Shown here: piece after piece, positions 51,023 to 58,506 of the stretch | Layout of the letters: every line of letters begins with the position of its first letter | Numbering within the stretch: position 1 is the stretch's first letter | Assembly (NCBI GenBank): GCA_964570285.1 | Contig: CAZMXP010000006.1 | Span: 1 to 64,000 of the forward strand | Origin: CAZMXP01 sp964570285 | GTDB lineage: Bacteria > Planctomycetota > PLA2 | Reading direction: 5' to 3' | DNA: 64,000 bases | Translations under genes and position numbers: made by a program | Notes under the pieces: model-generated | Told to the model about the DNA's origin: nothing | Database searches by the model: none | What the model saw: the letters and a program-made list of their open reading frames with translations, nothing else

Positions 51023-51157
51023 GTGCTCGCCTACGGGAATACTGCCGAAGAGGCCCAAGCCAAAGCCCAGGTGCTGGCCCTCCGCGTGCTAGCCGAGCGG
51101 CTCGAACACGGGGAGGCACGTCCTGCCGATATCAGCATCTCCGTCGCGCCGGCATGA
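51023..51157 (+). pseudogene. Truncated HicB-like antitoxin remnant
   Basis: The reading frame from 51023 encodes VLAYGNTAEEAQAKAQVL and then ALRVLAERLEHGEA, matching the C-terminal half of HicB-type antitoxins. Only about 44 residues remain. In-frame sequence upstream is stopped by TAG at 51014-51016, immediately after the palindromic element, so the N-terminal domain appears to have been lost or replaced. No HicA toxin is found nearby. Confidence 0.7.
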
Positions 51158-51231
51158 GTTCGTGGAGCTCGGCGCGAGCCTCCCGCTTCCATCCTCGGTC
51201 GAGATCGATCCTCGCGGTGCCGCCGCGAGGG

Positions 51232-51540
51232 CTACGGCTCCTCCCAGCCCCCCGGCGGGAAGAGGCGCGCCCCGTGATGCACCGTCAGGACATGAATCTC
51301 CGCCTCACCGACCAGTCGGTAGACGACGCGGTAGGGGCGAACGACGACTTCGCGCAAGTGAGGCCGCTCGAACTCGGGAACCTGACGCCCCGCACGCGGG
51401 AACCCGGCGACTCGTTCCACTGCGGCAACCAATCGCGCGATGACGATCCTGGCGACCTGCGGCGATTCCTGACCCAGGTACTCCGCGATCGCGCTCAGGT
51501 CGGCATCGGCCCGTCGGGTCCAGAGAACTCTCGCGGTCAC
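51232..51540 (-). CDS. parE: ParE/RelE-type toxin
   Basis: A 102-residue protein of the RelE/ParE superfamily: VLWTRRADADLSAIAEYLGQ, RLVAAVERVAGFPRAGRQVPE and VVVRPYRVVYRLVGEAEIHVLTV with the Arg/Tyr core. Such toxins poison gyrase or mRNA translation. The ATG overlaps the antitoxin stop (ATGA), fixing the start. Symbol given for family only. Confidence 0.8.
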   Translation of the reverse strand: MTARVLWTRRADADLSAIAEYLGQESPQVARIVIARLVAAVERVAGFPRAGRQVPEFERPHLREVVVRPYRVVYRLVGEAEIHVLTVHHGARLFPPGGWEEP

Positions 51541-51737
51541 CTCGCCGGACGCCGCCTTGCCCCAAGCCGCCGCTTGACCTTCTCGTGCGGGATCAACTCG
51601 CCGGCCTCGGACTGACGAAGCCCCTCCTCCACGGCGGCGAGGAAGCAGAGACGCTCGATCGCGTCGGTGAAGGTGGCGCTCGCGGGGAGCGCCCGCAGGG
51701 CTGCCAGCGCGCGAGCCTTCTCCGAAGGATGTGCCAT
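51537..51737 (-). CDS. Cognate antitoxin
   Basis: A 66-residue helical protein encoded just upstream of the ParE-type toxin and overlapping it (ATGA). It resembles small ParD/Phd-type antitoxins in size and position, with the C-terminal half rich in Arg/Lys (HEKVKRRLGARRRPAR). I could not identify a clear ribbon-helix-helix motif. Confidence 0.6.
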   Translation of the reverse strand: MAHPSEKARALAALRALPASATFTDAIERLCFLAAVEEGLRQSEAGELIPHEKVKRRLGARRRPAR

Positions 51738-51802
51738 GGCTCCAATTCTATCACGTTGTCGGGTCTGCTCCCTTGCCCGCCGGCCTAGCCTCCAGTCGCC
51801 CC

Positions 51803-52354
51803 CTACCTCCGCGCCTGCTGCACCAGTTGCAGGAACTCCGACCGCGTGCGCGCGTCGCTGCGGAAGCCGCCGAGCATGCAGGAGGTGACGGCGTACGACG
51901 ACTGCTTCTCGACGCCGCGCATGCGCATGCAGAAGTGGTCGGCCTCGATCAGCACGCCGACGCCCTTCGGCTTGACGACCTTCATGATCGCCTCGGCGAT
52001 CTGCGTCGTCATCCGCTCCTGCACCTGCAGCCGCCGCGCGTACATGTCGACGATGCGCGGGATCTTCGACAGTCCCAGGATCCTCCCGTTCGGCAGGTAG
52101 GCGACGTGCGCCTTGCCGACAAAGGGCAGCATGTGGTGCTCGCAGAGGCTGTACATCTCGATGTTGCAGACGAGGATCATCTCGTCCGCCTCCTCCTCGA
52201 ACACCGCGCCGTTGACGACCTCCTCGAGGCGCAGCGCATAGCCCGACGTCAGGAAGCGGAGCGACTCGTCCACCCGCGCCGGCGTGCGGGCGAGCCCCGG
52301 CCGGGCGGGGTCCTCGCCGATCGCCTTGAGCATCTCGCGGACATGGTCTTCCAT
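51803..52354 (-). CDS. folE: GTP cyclohydrolase I
   Basis: A 183-residue FolE: GLARTPARVDESLRFLTSG, IEMYSLCEHHMLPFVGKAHV (zinc ligands Cys and His) and SCMLGGFRSD with Cys, plus RRLQVQERMTTQIAEAI. Converts GTP to dihydroneopterin triphosphate, first step of folate/pterin synthesis, needed by ThyX. The ATG at 52354 follows a TAAACT hexamer (52373-52368) by 13 nt; divergent from the zinc-ribbon gene. Confidence 0.94.
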   Translation of the reverse strand: MEDHVREMLKAIGEDPARPGLARTPARVDESLRFLTSGYALRLEEVVNGAVFEEEADEMILVCNIEMYSLCEHHMLPFVGKAHVAYLPNGRILGLSKIPRIVDMYARRLQVQERMTTQIAEAIMKVVKPKGVGVLIEADHFCMRMRGVEKQSSYAVTSCMLGGFRSDARTRSEFLQLVQQARR

Positions 52355-52371
52355 TGCGGGGTTGCCAAGTT

Positions 52372-52377
52372 TACCTT
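52372..52377 (+). promoter_or_regulatory. Putative -10 (TACCTT), leaderless geometry
   Basis: TACCTT ends 7 nt before the GTG at 52385; overlaps the FolE -10 region on the other strand. Confidence 0.4.
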
Positions 52378-52384
52378 GGCCGCC

Positions 52385-52615
52385 GTGGGAACCCGCGTCT
52401 GCGCGCACTGCGGCGAGATGTACCCGGAGAGGCGCCCCAACTGCCCCCACTGCGGGGCGGAGGCCGACCTCACCTTCAGCGACGACTCCGAGGCCTTCGA
52501 CGACCCGCGCATGGACGAGGAGGAGTACGAGGGGGTGCTGGAACGGGAGGGGCTCTCCCGGAAGGGCTGCTCCCTCCCCCTCCTCGCGCTCCTCCCCCTT
52601 CCTTTTCTGTTCTAA
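52385..52615 (+). CDS. Small zinc-ribbon protein with hydrophobic tail
   Basis: A 76-residue protein: CAHCGEMYPERRPNCPHCGAE is a CxxC..CxxC zinc ribbon, followed by an acidic linker (DDSEAFDDPRMDEEE) and a hydrophobic end (SLPLLALLPLPFLF) that could anchor it to a membrane. The GTG start has a leaderless-type -10. It lies directly upstream of the sigma factor gene. Confidence 0.65.
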   Translation: MGTRVCAHCGEMYPERRPNCPHCGAEADLTFSDDSEAFDDPRMDEEEYEGVLEREGLSRKGCSLPLLALLPLPFLF

Positions 52616-52625
52616 TCCGCGCGAA

Positions 52626-53228
52626 TTGAACACGGCCGGGGCTGGTAGAGGTGACTCAGGCGGACCGCCCGAAGACGAACTTCGCGCGATCCGGGCCTGC
52701 CAGGCGGGCGACCGCAACGCCTACGAACTGCTCGTCTGCCGCTACGCGGCACGCGCGCAGGGCGTGGCGCGGGGCATCCTGCGGGATGCCGCGCTTGCGG
52801 AGGATGCCGCGCAGGAGGCCTTCGTGCGCGCCTTTCGGGCGATCCGCCGCTTCAATCTGAGCGAGCGCTTCTACCCGTGGTTCTACCGGATCCTCAAGAA
52901 CGTCTGCTTCACGCTGCTCAAGCGCCGCAAGGGGCAGGCGGGGGAGGTCAGCCTCGACCAGGAGGGGGCGCCCGCGGTCGCGGCGCCGGACTGCGACCCG
53001 GTCGCGCCCGCGGCGCGCACGGAGTTGCGCGCCCGCATCGACGCGGCGCTGGCGCTCGTCTCCGACGCGCACCGGGAGATCCTCGTGCTGTCCCATTTCG
53101 AGGAGTTCTCCTACAAGGACATCGCGCTCGCGCTGTCGATCCCGATCGGCACGGTCATGTCGCGCCTCTGGGCGGCGCGGCGGGCGCTGCGCGAGAAGCT
53201 CGGCCCCCTCGGGGTGGCGGATGAGTGA
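52626..53228 (+). CDS. ECF-type RNA polymerase sigma factor
   Basis: A 200-residue ECF sigma: region 2 reads AQEAFVRAFRAIRRFNLSE and FYPWFYRILKNVCFTLLKRR; region 4 is DAHREILVLSHFEEFSYKDIA and IPIGTVMSRLWAARRALRE. The TTG at 52626 is preferred (a TCTAAT hexamer at 52611 ends 9 nt upstream); no in-frame ATG or GTG lies nearby. The overlap with the next gene (GGATGAGTGA) indicates coupling. Confidence 0.9.
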   Translation: MNTAGAGRGDSGGPPEDELRAIRACQAGDRNAYELLVCRYAARAQGVARGILRDAALAEDAAQEAFVRAFRAIRRFNLSERFYPWFYRILKNVCFTLLKRRKGQAGEVSLDQEGAPAVAAPDCDPVAPAARTELRARIDAALALVSDAHREILVLSHFEEFSYKDIALALSIPIGTVMSRLWAARRALREKLGPLGVADE

Positions 53229-53652
53229 CCTGCACGTCTTGCTCATGGGCTATCTCGACGGCGAGCTCGGGCCGGACGACGTGCGCCGCGTCGAGGAGGC
53301 GCTCGCGGCCGATCCCGCGCTTCGGGCCGAGCTCGCGGAGATGCGCGCGGTGGCGCGGCTGATGGACGGCCTCGGCGTGGACGAGAAGTCCGACGCCGCG
53401 CTGAAGCTCTTCTGGGGCGGCGTCTACAACCGGCTCGAGCGGCGCACCGGCTGGTTCCTGCTGCTCGGCGGCTTCTTCGGGCTCGTCGCGCTGCTCGCGG
53501 GCATCTTCTTCGCGTCGTCGACGACGCCGCTCGGCGTCAAGGTCGCCGTCGCGGCGCTGGGCCTCGGCTCGGCGGTGCTGCTCGGCAGCGTCTGGCGCGA
53601 GCAGGCGCGCGCCGCTCGCCACGACCGCTACAGTAGGGAGGTCATCCGATGA
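53221..53652 (+). CDS. Putative anti-sigma membrane protein
   Basis: A 143-residue protein beginning HVLLMGYLDGELGPDDVRRV, similar to anti-sigma N-terminal domains but with no zinc-binding His-x3-Cys-x2-Cys motif. Two membrane helices follow (WFLLLGGFFGLVALLAGIFFA, VKVAVAALGLGSAVLLG). Position immediately after the sigma gene (8-bp overlap) supports an anti-sigma role. It overlaps the YbjQ-family start. Confidence 0.75.
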   Translation: MSDLHVLLMGYLDGELGPDDVRRVEEALAADPALRAELAEMRAVARLMDGLGVDEKSDAALKLFWGGVYNRLERRTGWFLLLGGFFGLVALLAGIFFASSTTPLGVKVAVAALGLGSAVLLGSVWREQARAARHDRYSREVIR

Positions 53653-53972
53653 TCGTGACGACCACGTCCGATATCCCCGGTCGCCGCGTCAGCCGCGTGA
53701 TCGGCGTCGCGAAGGGGACGACGGTGCGCTCGCGCCACATCGGCAAGAACTTCCTCGCGGCGGTGCGGGCTGTCGTCGGCGGCGAGATCCTCGACCTGAC
53801 GAAGGTCGTCGCCGAGGCGCGGGAGCAGGCGTTCGACCGCATGATCGAGGATGCGCAGCGCATGGGCGCGAACGCGGTGCTCGCGATGCGCTTCTCGTCG
53901 GCGGAGGTGATGCGGAACGCGGCGGAGATCGTCGCCTACGGCACCGCGGTCGTGCTGGAGGAGGGGAGTTGA
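53649..53972 (+). CDS. YbjQ/UPF0145-family protein
   Basis: A 107-residue protein with the family opening MIVTTTSDIPGRRVSRVIG and RHIGKNFLAAVRAVVGGE and the ending GANAVLAMRFSSAEVM plus AEIVAYGTAVVLE. Members form pentamers and are of uncertain function. Coupled on both sides by overlaps (ATGA at 53649, TTGA at 53969). Confidence 0.88.
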   Translation: MIVTTTSDIPGRRVSRVIGVAKGTTVRSRHIGKNFLAAVRAVVGGEILDLTKVVAEAREQAFDRMIEDAQRMGANAVLAMRFSSAEVMRNAAEIVAYGTAVVLEEGS

Positions 53973-54898
53973 AGCCGCCCGCGGTCGCGCTGCTGATGGT
54001 GGTGGCGGCCGCCGCCGGCTTCCTGGCCGGCCGCATCCGTGAAGGGGAGGGGGCACGGGGGCCGGCGCGCAGCGCCATCGAGAGCGCGCCGCGCGACAGC
54101 GTCGTGATCCCGGTGGCGGAGCTGGAGTCCTACCGCGAGCGCGAGGCGCGCCACGCCGCGATCGCCGAGGAGAACGCGCGGTTGAAGGCGCGGCTGGAAG
54201 AGGTCGAGCCGGCGGCGACGGAGACGGAGGAGTTGCCGCCGGGATCGCGCAGGCCTGACGGCTCGATCGTCGGCGGCGGCAAGTGGTCGAAACCCTTCGT
54301 GCAGACGGCCACGGGCTTCATCGAGCTGATGCTCGGCCAGTTCCTCGCCGAGGCGAACCTGACGCCGGACCAGGAGCAGCGGCTCAGGGCGGAGATGCGC
54401 CAGCGCATCGGCGAAGCCCTGCAACTCGGCGCCGACTTCACGAACGGCGACCTGACCGGCGACGAGGTCTACGCGAAGATGCTCGGCGTCTACGAGGAGG
54501 CGGCGCAGCAGATCACCAACATCCTCGACGGCCGCCAGTTCCAGGTCTACGTCGCGTACGAGGGGCGCGTGAAGCAGATGATGCAGCAGCAGATCGTCTC
54601 GAGCGAGATGGCCGGCCTGCGCTCCGAGCTGAACCTCGACCCGGAGCAGGAGAGCAAGGTGAAGCAGATCGTCGAGGAGCGCTGGCGCCGCGTGCAGGCC
54701 GCCGTCCCGACCGCGATCCCCAACATCCTCTTCAAGCCGGTCCGCCGCGAGGCGGACGCGGCGATCTACGCGGAGACGGCCTCCCAGATCCGCGAGTGGC
54801 TGCGCCCCGAACAGAAACCCGCCTTCGACCGCTTCGAGAGGGCCGCGCCCGAGGCGCCCTACAGCTACCGCAACATGCTCCTCCCCCGGGCGCCTTGA
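53969..54898 (+). CDS. Membrane-anchored coiled-coil protein
   Basis: A 309-residue protein: N-terminal helix (VALLMVVAAAAGFLAGRI), then a coiled coil (ESYREREARHAAIAEENARL) and a helical domain with LTPDQEQRLRAEMRQRIGEAL, reminiscent of periplasmic Spy/CpxP-like folds but not clearly a member. TTG start overlaps the previous stop. As last gene of the sigma operon it may be the regulated output or a sensor. Ends at 54898, followed by palindromic element copy 2. Confidence 0.7.
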   Translation: MKPPAVALLMVVAAAAGFLAGRIREGEGARGPARSAIESAPRDSVVIPVAELESYREREARHAAIAEENARLKARLEEVEPAATETEELPPGSRRPDGSIVGGGKWSKPFVQTATGFIELMLGQFLAEANLTPDQEQRLRAEMRQRIGEALQLGADFTNGDLTGDEVYAKMLGVYEEAAQQITNILDGRQFQVYVAYEGRVKQMMQQQIVSSEMAGLRSELNLDPEQESKVKQIVEERWRRVQAAVPTAIPNILFKPVRREADAAIYAETASQIREWLRPEQKPAFDRFERAAPEAPYSYRNMLLPRAP

Positions 54899-54901
54899 CC
54901 G

Positions 54902-54976
54902 GAGCCTGGCTCATTAGTACCGCTCTTGGGGAATTTCCCGCGAAAGGGGCAGGAGCGGAACTAATGAGCCTGGCTC
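54902..54976. repeat. Long-palindrome element, copy 2 (75 bp)
   Basis: Left arm GAGCCTGGCTCATTAGTACC, right arm GGAACTAATGAGCCTGGCTC, separated by about 31 bp containing GGGGAATTTCCC. It lies 4 bp after the stop of the coiled-coil gene and 47 bp before the metalloprotease-like gene. Confidence 0.85.
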
Positions 54977-55022
54977 CGCCTGATTAGTATCATCTCCGGC
55001 GTCGATCGAGCGGAGGTGCCGG

Positions 55023-58000
55023 ATGACCACGTCGTGGCGGGCCTGGTTCGGGTTGGTCGTCGTCGCGTCGCTTTGCGGCGGCTGCGGGGGCGGCGACGAA
55101 AAGGAGAAGAAGAAGCCCTGGCACCCCGGCTTCGGCGGCGCCACAGAGGGCGGCGGCGCCACCGAGGTCGGCGGCGCCATCGAGGTGGGCGGCGACAGGC
55201 TGGAGCGCCCCGCCGGGAGCGGCGTGCAGAGCTTTGTCGCGGTACCGGCGCCGGCGGAACCGGTCAACCGGAATCTCGTGCGCGTCTCGCAGGCGTACAC
55301 GATCGCTTCGGACGGGGCGGTGTTCGCGAAGCCGGTCACCGTGACGCTGGGCCTCGACCGGTCGAAGCTCCGCCCCGACCTGACTCCCGAGGAGGTGCAC
55401 CCCGTGATCGCCTTTGGCGGACAGACGGAACGGCTGCGCCGGAACGTGAAGCTCGATCTCGCCGCCGGCACCGTCTCGTACGAGCTCGACCGCCGCTTCC
55501 CGCTGGTCGCGGTCGAGGGCGAGGGGGCGGCGGGGGGCGGCGACGTCACGACCTACGTCGTCATCGACGGCAAGAAGCTCGCTCCGCTCGGCACCTCCTC
55601 GGAGCCGTCGCTCTACGCCATCGAGGCGCACGCGACGGATGCGGCACCCTACGCGGATCCGGTCCTGAAGCATCTCGCCTCCGCCCGCGACAAGCTGGAG
55701 AAGCTCGGCTTCCCGCGCGTGGCGCCCGTTCGCATCGAAGTCGCGGACCTCCAGCCGGGCCTCGCCGGGCAGGCGAGCGGAGCCCACCTGATCGAGCTGA
55801 ACTTCGCGACGCTCAGGGACCAGCCCTTCTTCACCGAGGCGCTGCTCGCCCACGAGTACTTCCACCTGGTACAGCAACGGCTCCTCGAAAACGCGCTTGC
55901 GAAATACCCGAGCGTAGCCAGCAGCTTCACGCCCGAGGACGCGCGGTGGGTGGATGAGGGGACGGCGGACGCGGTCGAGCACGTGCTCGGCATCCTTCCC
56001 GCGGCGAATGCGCTCGGGAGGCTGAGGCTGAACTTTGGCTACCGTCGGCTCAACGCCTTCGACCAGGCCAAGAACGAGATCCACGAATACCAGGCCGCCG
56101 CCTTCTTCCTGTACGTCCACAGCCGCTACGGCGACCTGCGGCCGGTGCTCGACCAGTACTACGCGGGACTCTTCGCCACCGAGGGCCCGCCCCCCCCGCC
56201 CCCCGACCTTTCCCTTCCGCCGGACTCTCTCGAGGCCCTGCTCCAGGAGGAGGCGCTTCTCGACGCGTTCAAGGCCGATGCCTACCGCGCCATGAACGCG
56301 GCGCTTCAGTCCCATCACAAGAAGTCGCTGCGCCGGGTCTTCCTCGAGTCGTTGATGGCGCTCTACGTCAGGAAGGACATCGAGCCCTTCACGTCGGGTG
56401 CGGCGGCGGTCTTCGGCGCGCCGATGGAGTTGCGCGTGCCGGACGGGGAACTCGTGAAGATCAACTGTCCCTACCGCATCGGCGACAGTTGGACGGGCGA
56501 GCAGGAGACCGGGCCGCAGGCGGGCGACGGGATGTGCATCGTCTCCGCGGTCGAGATCACGCGGATGAAGATCCCCGACGAGCAGGAGGGCGCCGCTCTC
56601 CAGCTCACGCTCTCCTGCGCCAGCGCGAAGAACCGCAACGACGTGATCATGATCGCGTTCCCCGTCGGCGGCGACGGCAAGGTGCGCCCGCACTCGGTGG
56701 GCAACCTCGACCGGCCGGCGTCGGTCGCGGACTGGAACCAGTTCCCGAAGGCGATCGTCTGGCTCGTCAACACGACGGCGGAGCCGCGGGACGGCATCCG
56801 GCTCAAGGCGGTGGTCAAGGCGGGCTCGGATCTGAAGCTCGGGATGCACGAGGCGCGGCGCGACACGGAGGGGGACACGCTCGTCGCGACGAGCCCCGCG
56901 CTGGGCCGGCTCGACGAGAAGGACAAGCGGAACGGCCTGCGCTTCGTGCTCTACCGCGCGATCGCCGCGTCGGGCCCGTTCGAGAAGGTGACAAGCAACT
57001 GGCTCGCCGAGAACGTGCAGGTGGACATCGTGAAGGGCAACCCGCGCTCGAAGGAGTACCTGCTCGCGGCCGACCGGGTGAGGATCTGGGCCCCGAACGT
57101 CTACCGGGACGACCAGACGCCGCAGTCGGGCCCCTTCTGGTACCGCGTCGGCCAGACGCTGCTGCTCGACGGGAAGGCGCAGGGCGAGGAGACCCTCTCG
57201 AACGTGATCGGCCCCGGCGACGGGATGATCCGCCTGAACCCGGGATCGCCGCCCGGGCCGAAACAGGAGGAGCCCCGCGTGGAGGGGCAGTGGTGCGTCG
57301 TCGAGGCCGCGCTGTCGGCGTCGAACCAGAACTGGGACTGCCCGGGGGCCGAGTTCACGGTGCGCTACGGCGGGTGGACGGGCCGCTTCCTCTCCGGGCG
57401 GCGCGAGGAGTCGCACAACTGCGGCATCATCGACGAGAGCTACCGCACGATCGGGTCGAAGGCCCGCCTGCGGATCCCCTACCGGCCGCAGGGAGGAGAG
57501 GTGCAGATCGAGGCGAGGGGCAAGGGGCTCTCGGCCACGCGCTCTCTGACGCTTCCCACGGACGCCGCCCTCGCGAAGGCGGAGAGCGACGCGAGCGACC
57601 GCCTCGAGAAGAGGAAGCAGGACCTTGCGGCCTACTGGGCGAAGGAGGCGGAGAAGGCGCAGGGGGCCCTCGACGCGGCGCGAAAGGGGCTCGCCGACTA
57701 CGAGGAGGCGCGCCGCAAGGGAGGGGTCGTCTTCGGGACCGTGCCCGAAATCCGGAAGGGGATCCTGCGCTGCGAGATGGAGGTCGCGCGCGTCCGGCGC
57801 ATCGGCATCGCTTTCGTCGACGCGCAGGCCTACGAGCAGTGGCCGAACTCGCCGCAAACGATCGACCCCGCGATGCAACTGAAGTTCCTCGAACGCGTCG
57901 CGCAACGCCAGGACACGGATCAGGCCTTCGAGATCGAGAAGATCAGCGCGGAGATCGCGCTGCTCGGCGAGCTTGCCGGCGCGAGCGCGGACGAGTCGGA

Positions 58001-58379
58001 GCGCAAGAGCCTCGTGGAGTCGAGGGGCTACCTCGAGAAGCAGCTCGCCGAGATGCAGACGCGACCGCCCGCGGGTGGCTACGCCGAGATCGCGATGATC
58101 GAGCCCGCCGAGCGCGCCGGCGACGTGGCGCGTGTCCGCCGCGGCTACGAGAGGAAGCTCTCGGTGCTTGAAGAGCGCGCGAAGCGGTGGCCCGACCAGG
58201 CCGACTCGGTCAAGTACGAGAGGGGCGACACGCTCCGCAAGATGGCGGAAAGCCTGGTCGTGCTGACCGGCGACCGGGCCGAGGCGGCCGCGCTGTGGAA
58301 GCGGGCCGACGAACTGGTCGGCAAGACCCCGAACGCCACGGGAAAGAAGCCTTGGCTGCCGGCCTGGTGGCCGGGATAG
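55023..58379 (+). CDS. Large lipoprotein with HExxH metalloprotease motif
   Basis: A 1118-residue protein. Signal and lipobox: FGLVVVASLCGGC, with a possible acylated Cys. A GGATEV repeat region follows (see 55134-55196). About residue 280 has LLAHEYFHLVQQ, the HExxH zinc motif, followed by WVDEGTADAVEH, whose Glu may be the third ligand. Later parts include an FN3-like domain (FVLYRAIAASGPFEKVT) and a long C-terminal coiled/helical stretch (LEKRKQDLAAYWAKEAEKAQ). I infer a surface metalloprotease; family not recognised. RBS GGAGG before ATG. Palindromic elements sit on both sides. Confidence 0.75.
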   Translation: MTTSWRAWFGLVVVASLCGGCGGGDEKEKKKPWHPGFGGATEGGGATEVGGAIEVGGDRLERPAGSGVQSFVAVPAPAEPVNRNLVRVSQAYTIASDGAVFAKPVTVTLGLDRSKLRPDLTPEEVHPVIAFGGQTERLRRNVKLDLAAGTVSYELDRRFPLVAVEGEGAAGGGDVTTYVVIDGKKLAPLGTSSEPSLYAIEAHATDAAPYADPVLKHLASARDKLEKLGFPRVAPVRIEVADLQPGLAGQASGAHLIELNFATLRDQPFFTEALLAHEYFHLVQQRLLENALAKYPSVASSFTPEDARWVDEGTADAVEHVLGILPAANALGRLRLNFGYRRLNAFDQAKNEIHEYQAAAFFLYVHSRYGDLRPVLDQYYAGLFATEGPPPPPPDLSLPPDSLEALLQEEALLDAFKADAYRAMNAALQSHHKKSLRRVFLESLMALYVRKDIEPFTSGAAAVFGAPMELRVPDGELVKINCPYRIGDSWTGEQETGPQAGDGMCIVSAVEITRMKIPDEQEGAALQLTLSCASAKNRNDVIMIAFPVGGDGKVRPHSVGNLDRPASVADWNQFPKAIVWLVNTTAEPRDGIRLKAVVKAGSDLKLGMHEARRDTEGDTLVATSPALGRLDEKDKRNGLRFVLYRAIAASGPFEKVTSNWLAENVQVDIVKGNPRSKEYLLAADRVRIWAPNVYRDDQTPQSGPFWYRVGQTLLLDGKAQGEETLSNVIGPGDGMIRLNPGSPPGPKQEEPRVEGQWCVVEAALSASNQNWDCPGAEFTVRYGGWTGRFLSGRREESHNCGIIDESYRTIGSKARLRIPYRPQGGEVQIEARGKGLSATRSLTLPTDAALAKAESDASDRLEKRKQDLAAYWAKEAEKAQGALDAARKGLADYEEARRKGGVVFGTVPEIRKGILRCEMEVARVRRIGIAFVDAQAYEQWPNSPQTIDPAMQLKFLERVAQRQDTDQAFEIEKISAEIALLGELAGASADESERKSLVESRGYLEKQLAEMQTRPPAGGYAEIAMIEPAERAGDVARVRRGYERKLSVLEERAKRWPDQADSVKYERGDTLRKMAESLVVLTGDRAEAAALWKRADELVGKTPNATGKKPWLPAWWPG
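55134..55196 (+). repeat. 18-bp tandem repeat encoding GGATEV units
   Basis: Three and a half copies of an 18-bp unit (GGCGGCGCCACCGAGGTC with small changes) lie in the N-terminal linker of the metalloprotease-like gene, each encoding six residues. A possible length-variable surface linker. Confidence 0.75.
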
Positions 58380-58386
58380 TGGACGC

Positions 58387-58471
58387 GAGCCAGGCTCATT
58401 AGTTCCGCTCTGGCGGGAATCTACCCACATGTAAAGCGGGCTTTGCAGAGCGATACTAATGAGCCAGGCTC
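58387..58471. repeat. Long-palindrome element, copy 3 (85 bp)
   Basis: Left arm GAGCCAGGCTCATTAGTTCC, right arm GAGCGATACTAATGAGCC then AGGCTC, with a longer centre (about 40 bp). It begins 8 bp after the metalloprotease stop and ends 24 bp before the -10 of the next gene. Same orientation as copy 2. Confidence 0.85.
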
Positions 58472-58494
58472 GGCGCGGGGCGCGGCGAGAGCGG

Positions 58495-58500
58495 TACAAT
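58495..58500 (+). promoter_or_regulatory. Putative -10 (TACAAT), leaderless geometry
   Basis: TACAAT ends 6 nt before the ATG at 58507. Confidence 0.5.
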
Positions 58501-58506
58501 CCCGGG

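Noticed and set aside
55134..55196. Short CRISPR-like tandem array
   Set aside because: The 18-bp units are contiguous without spacers and are in frame, encoding Gly-Ala-Thr-Glu repeats.
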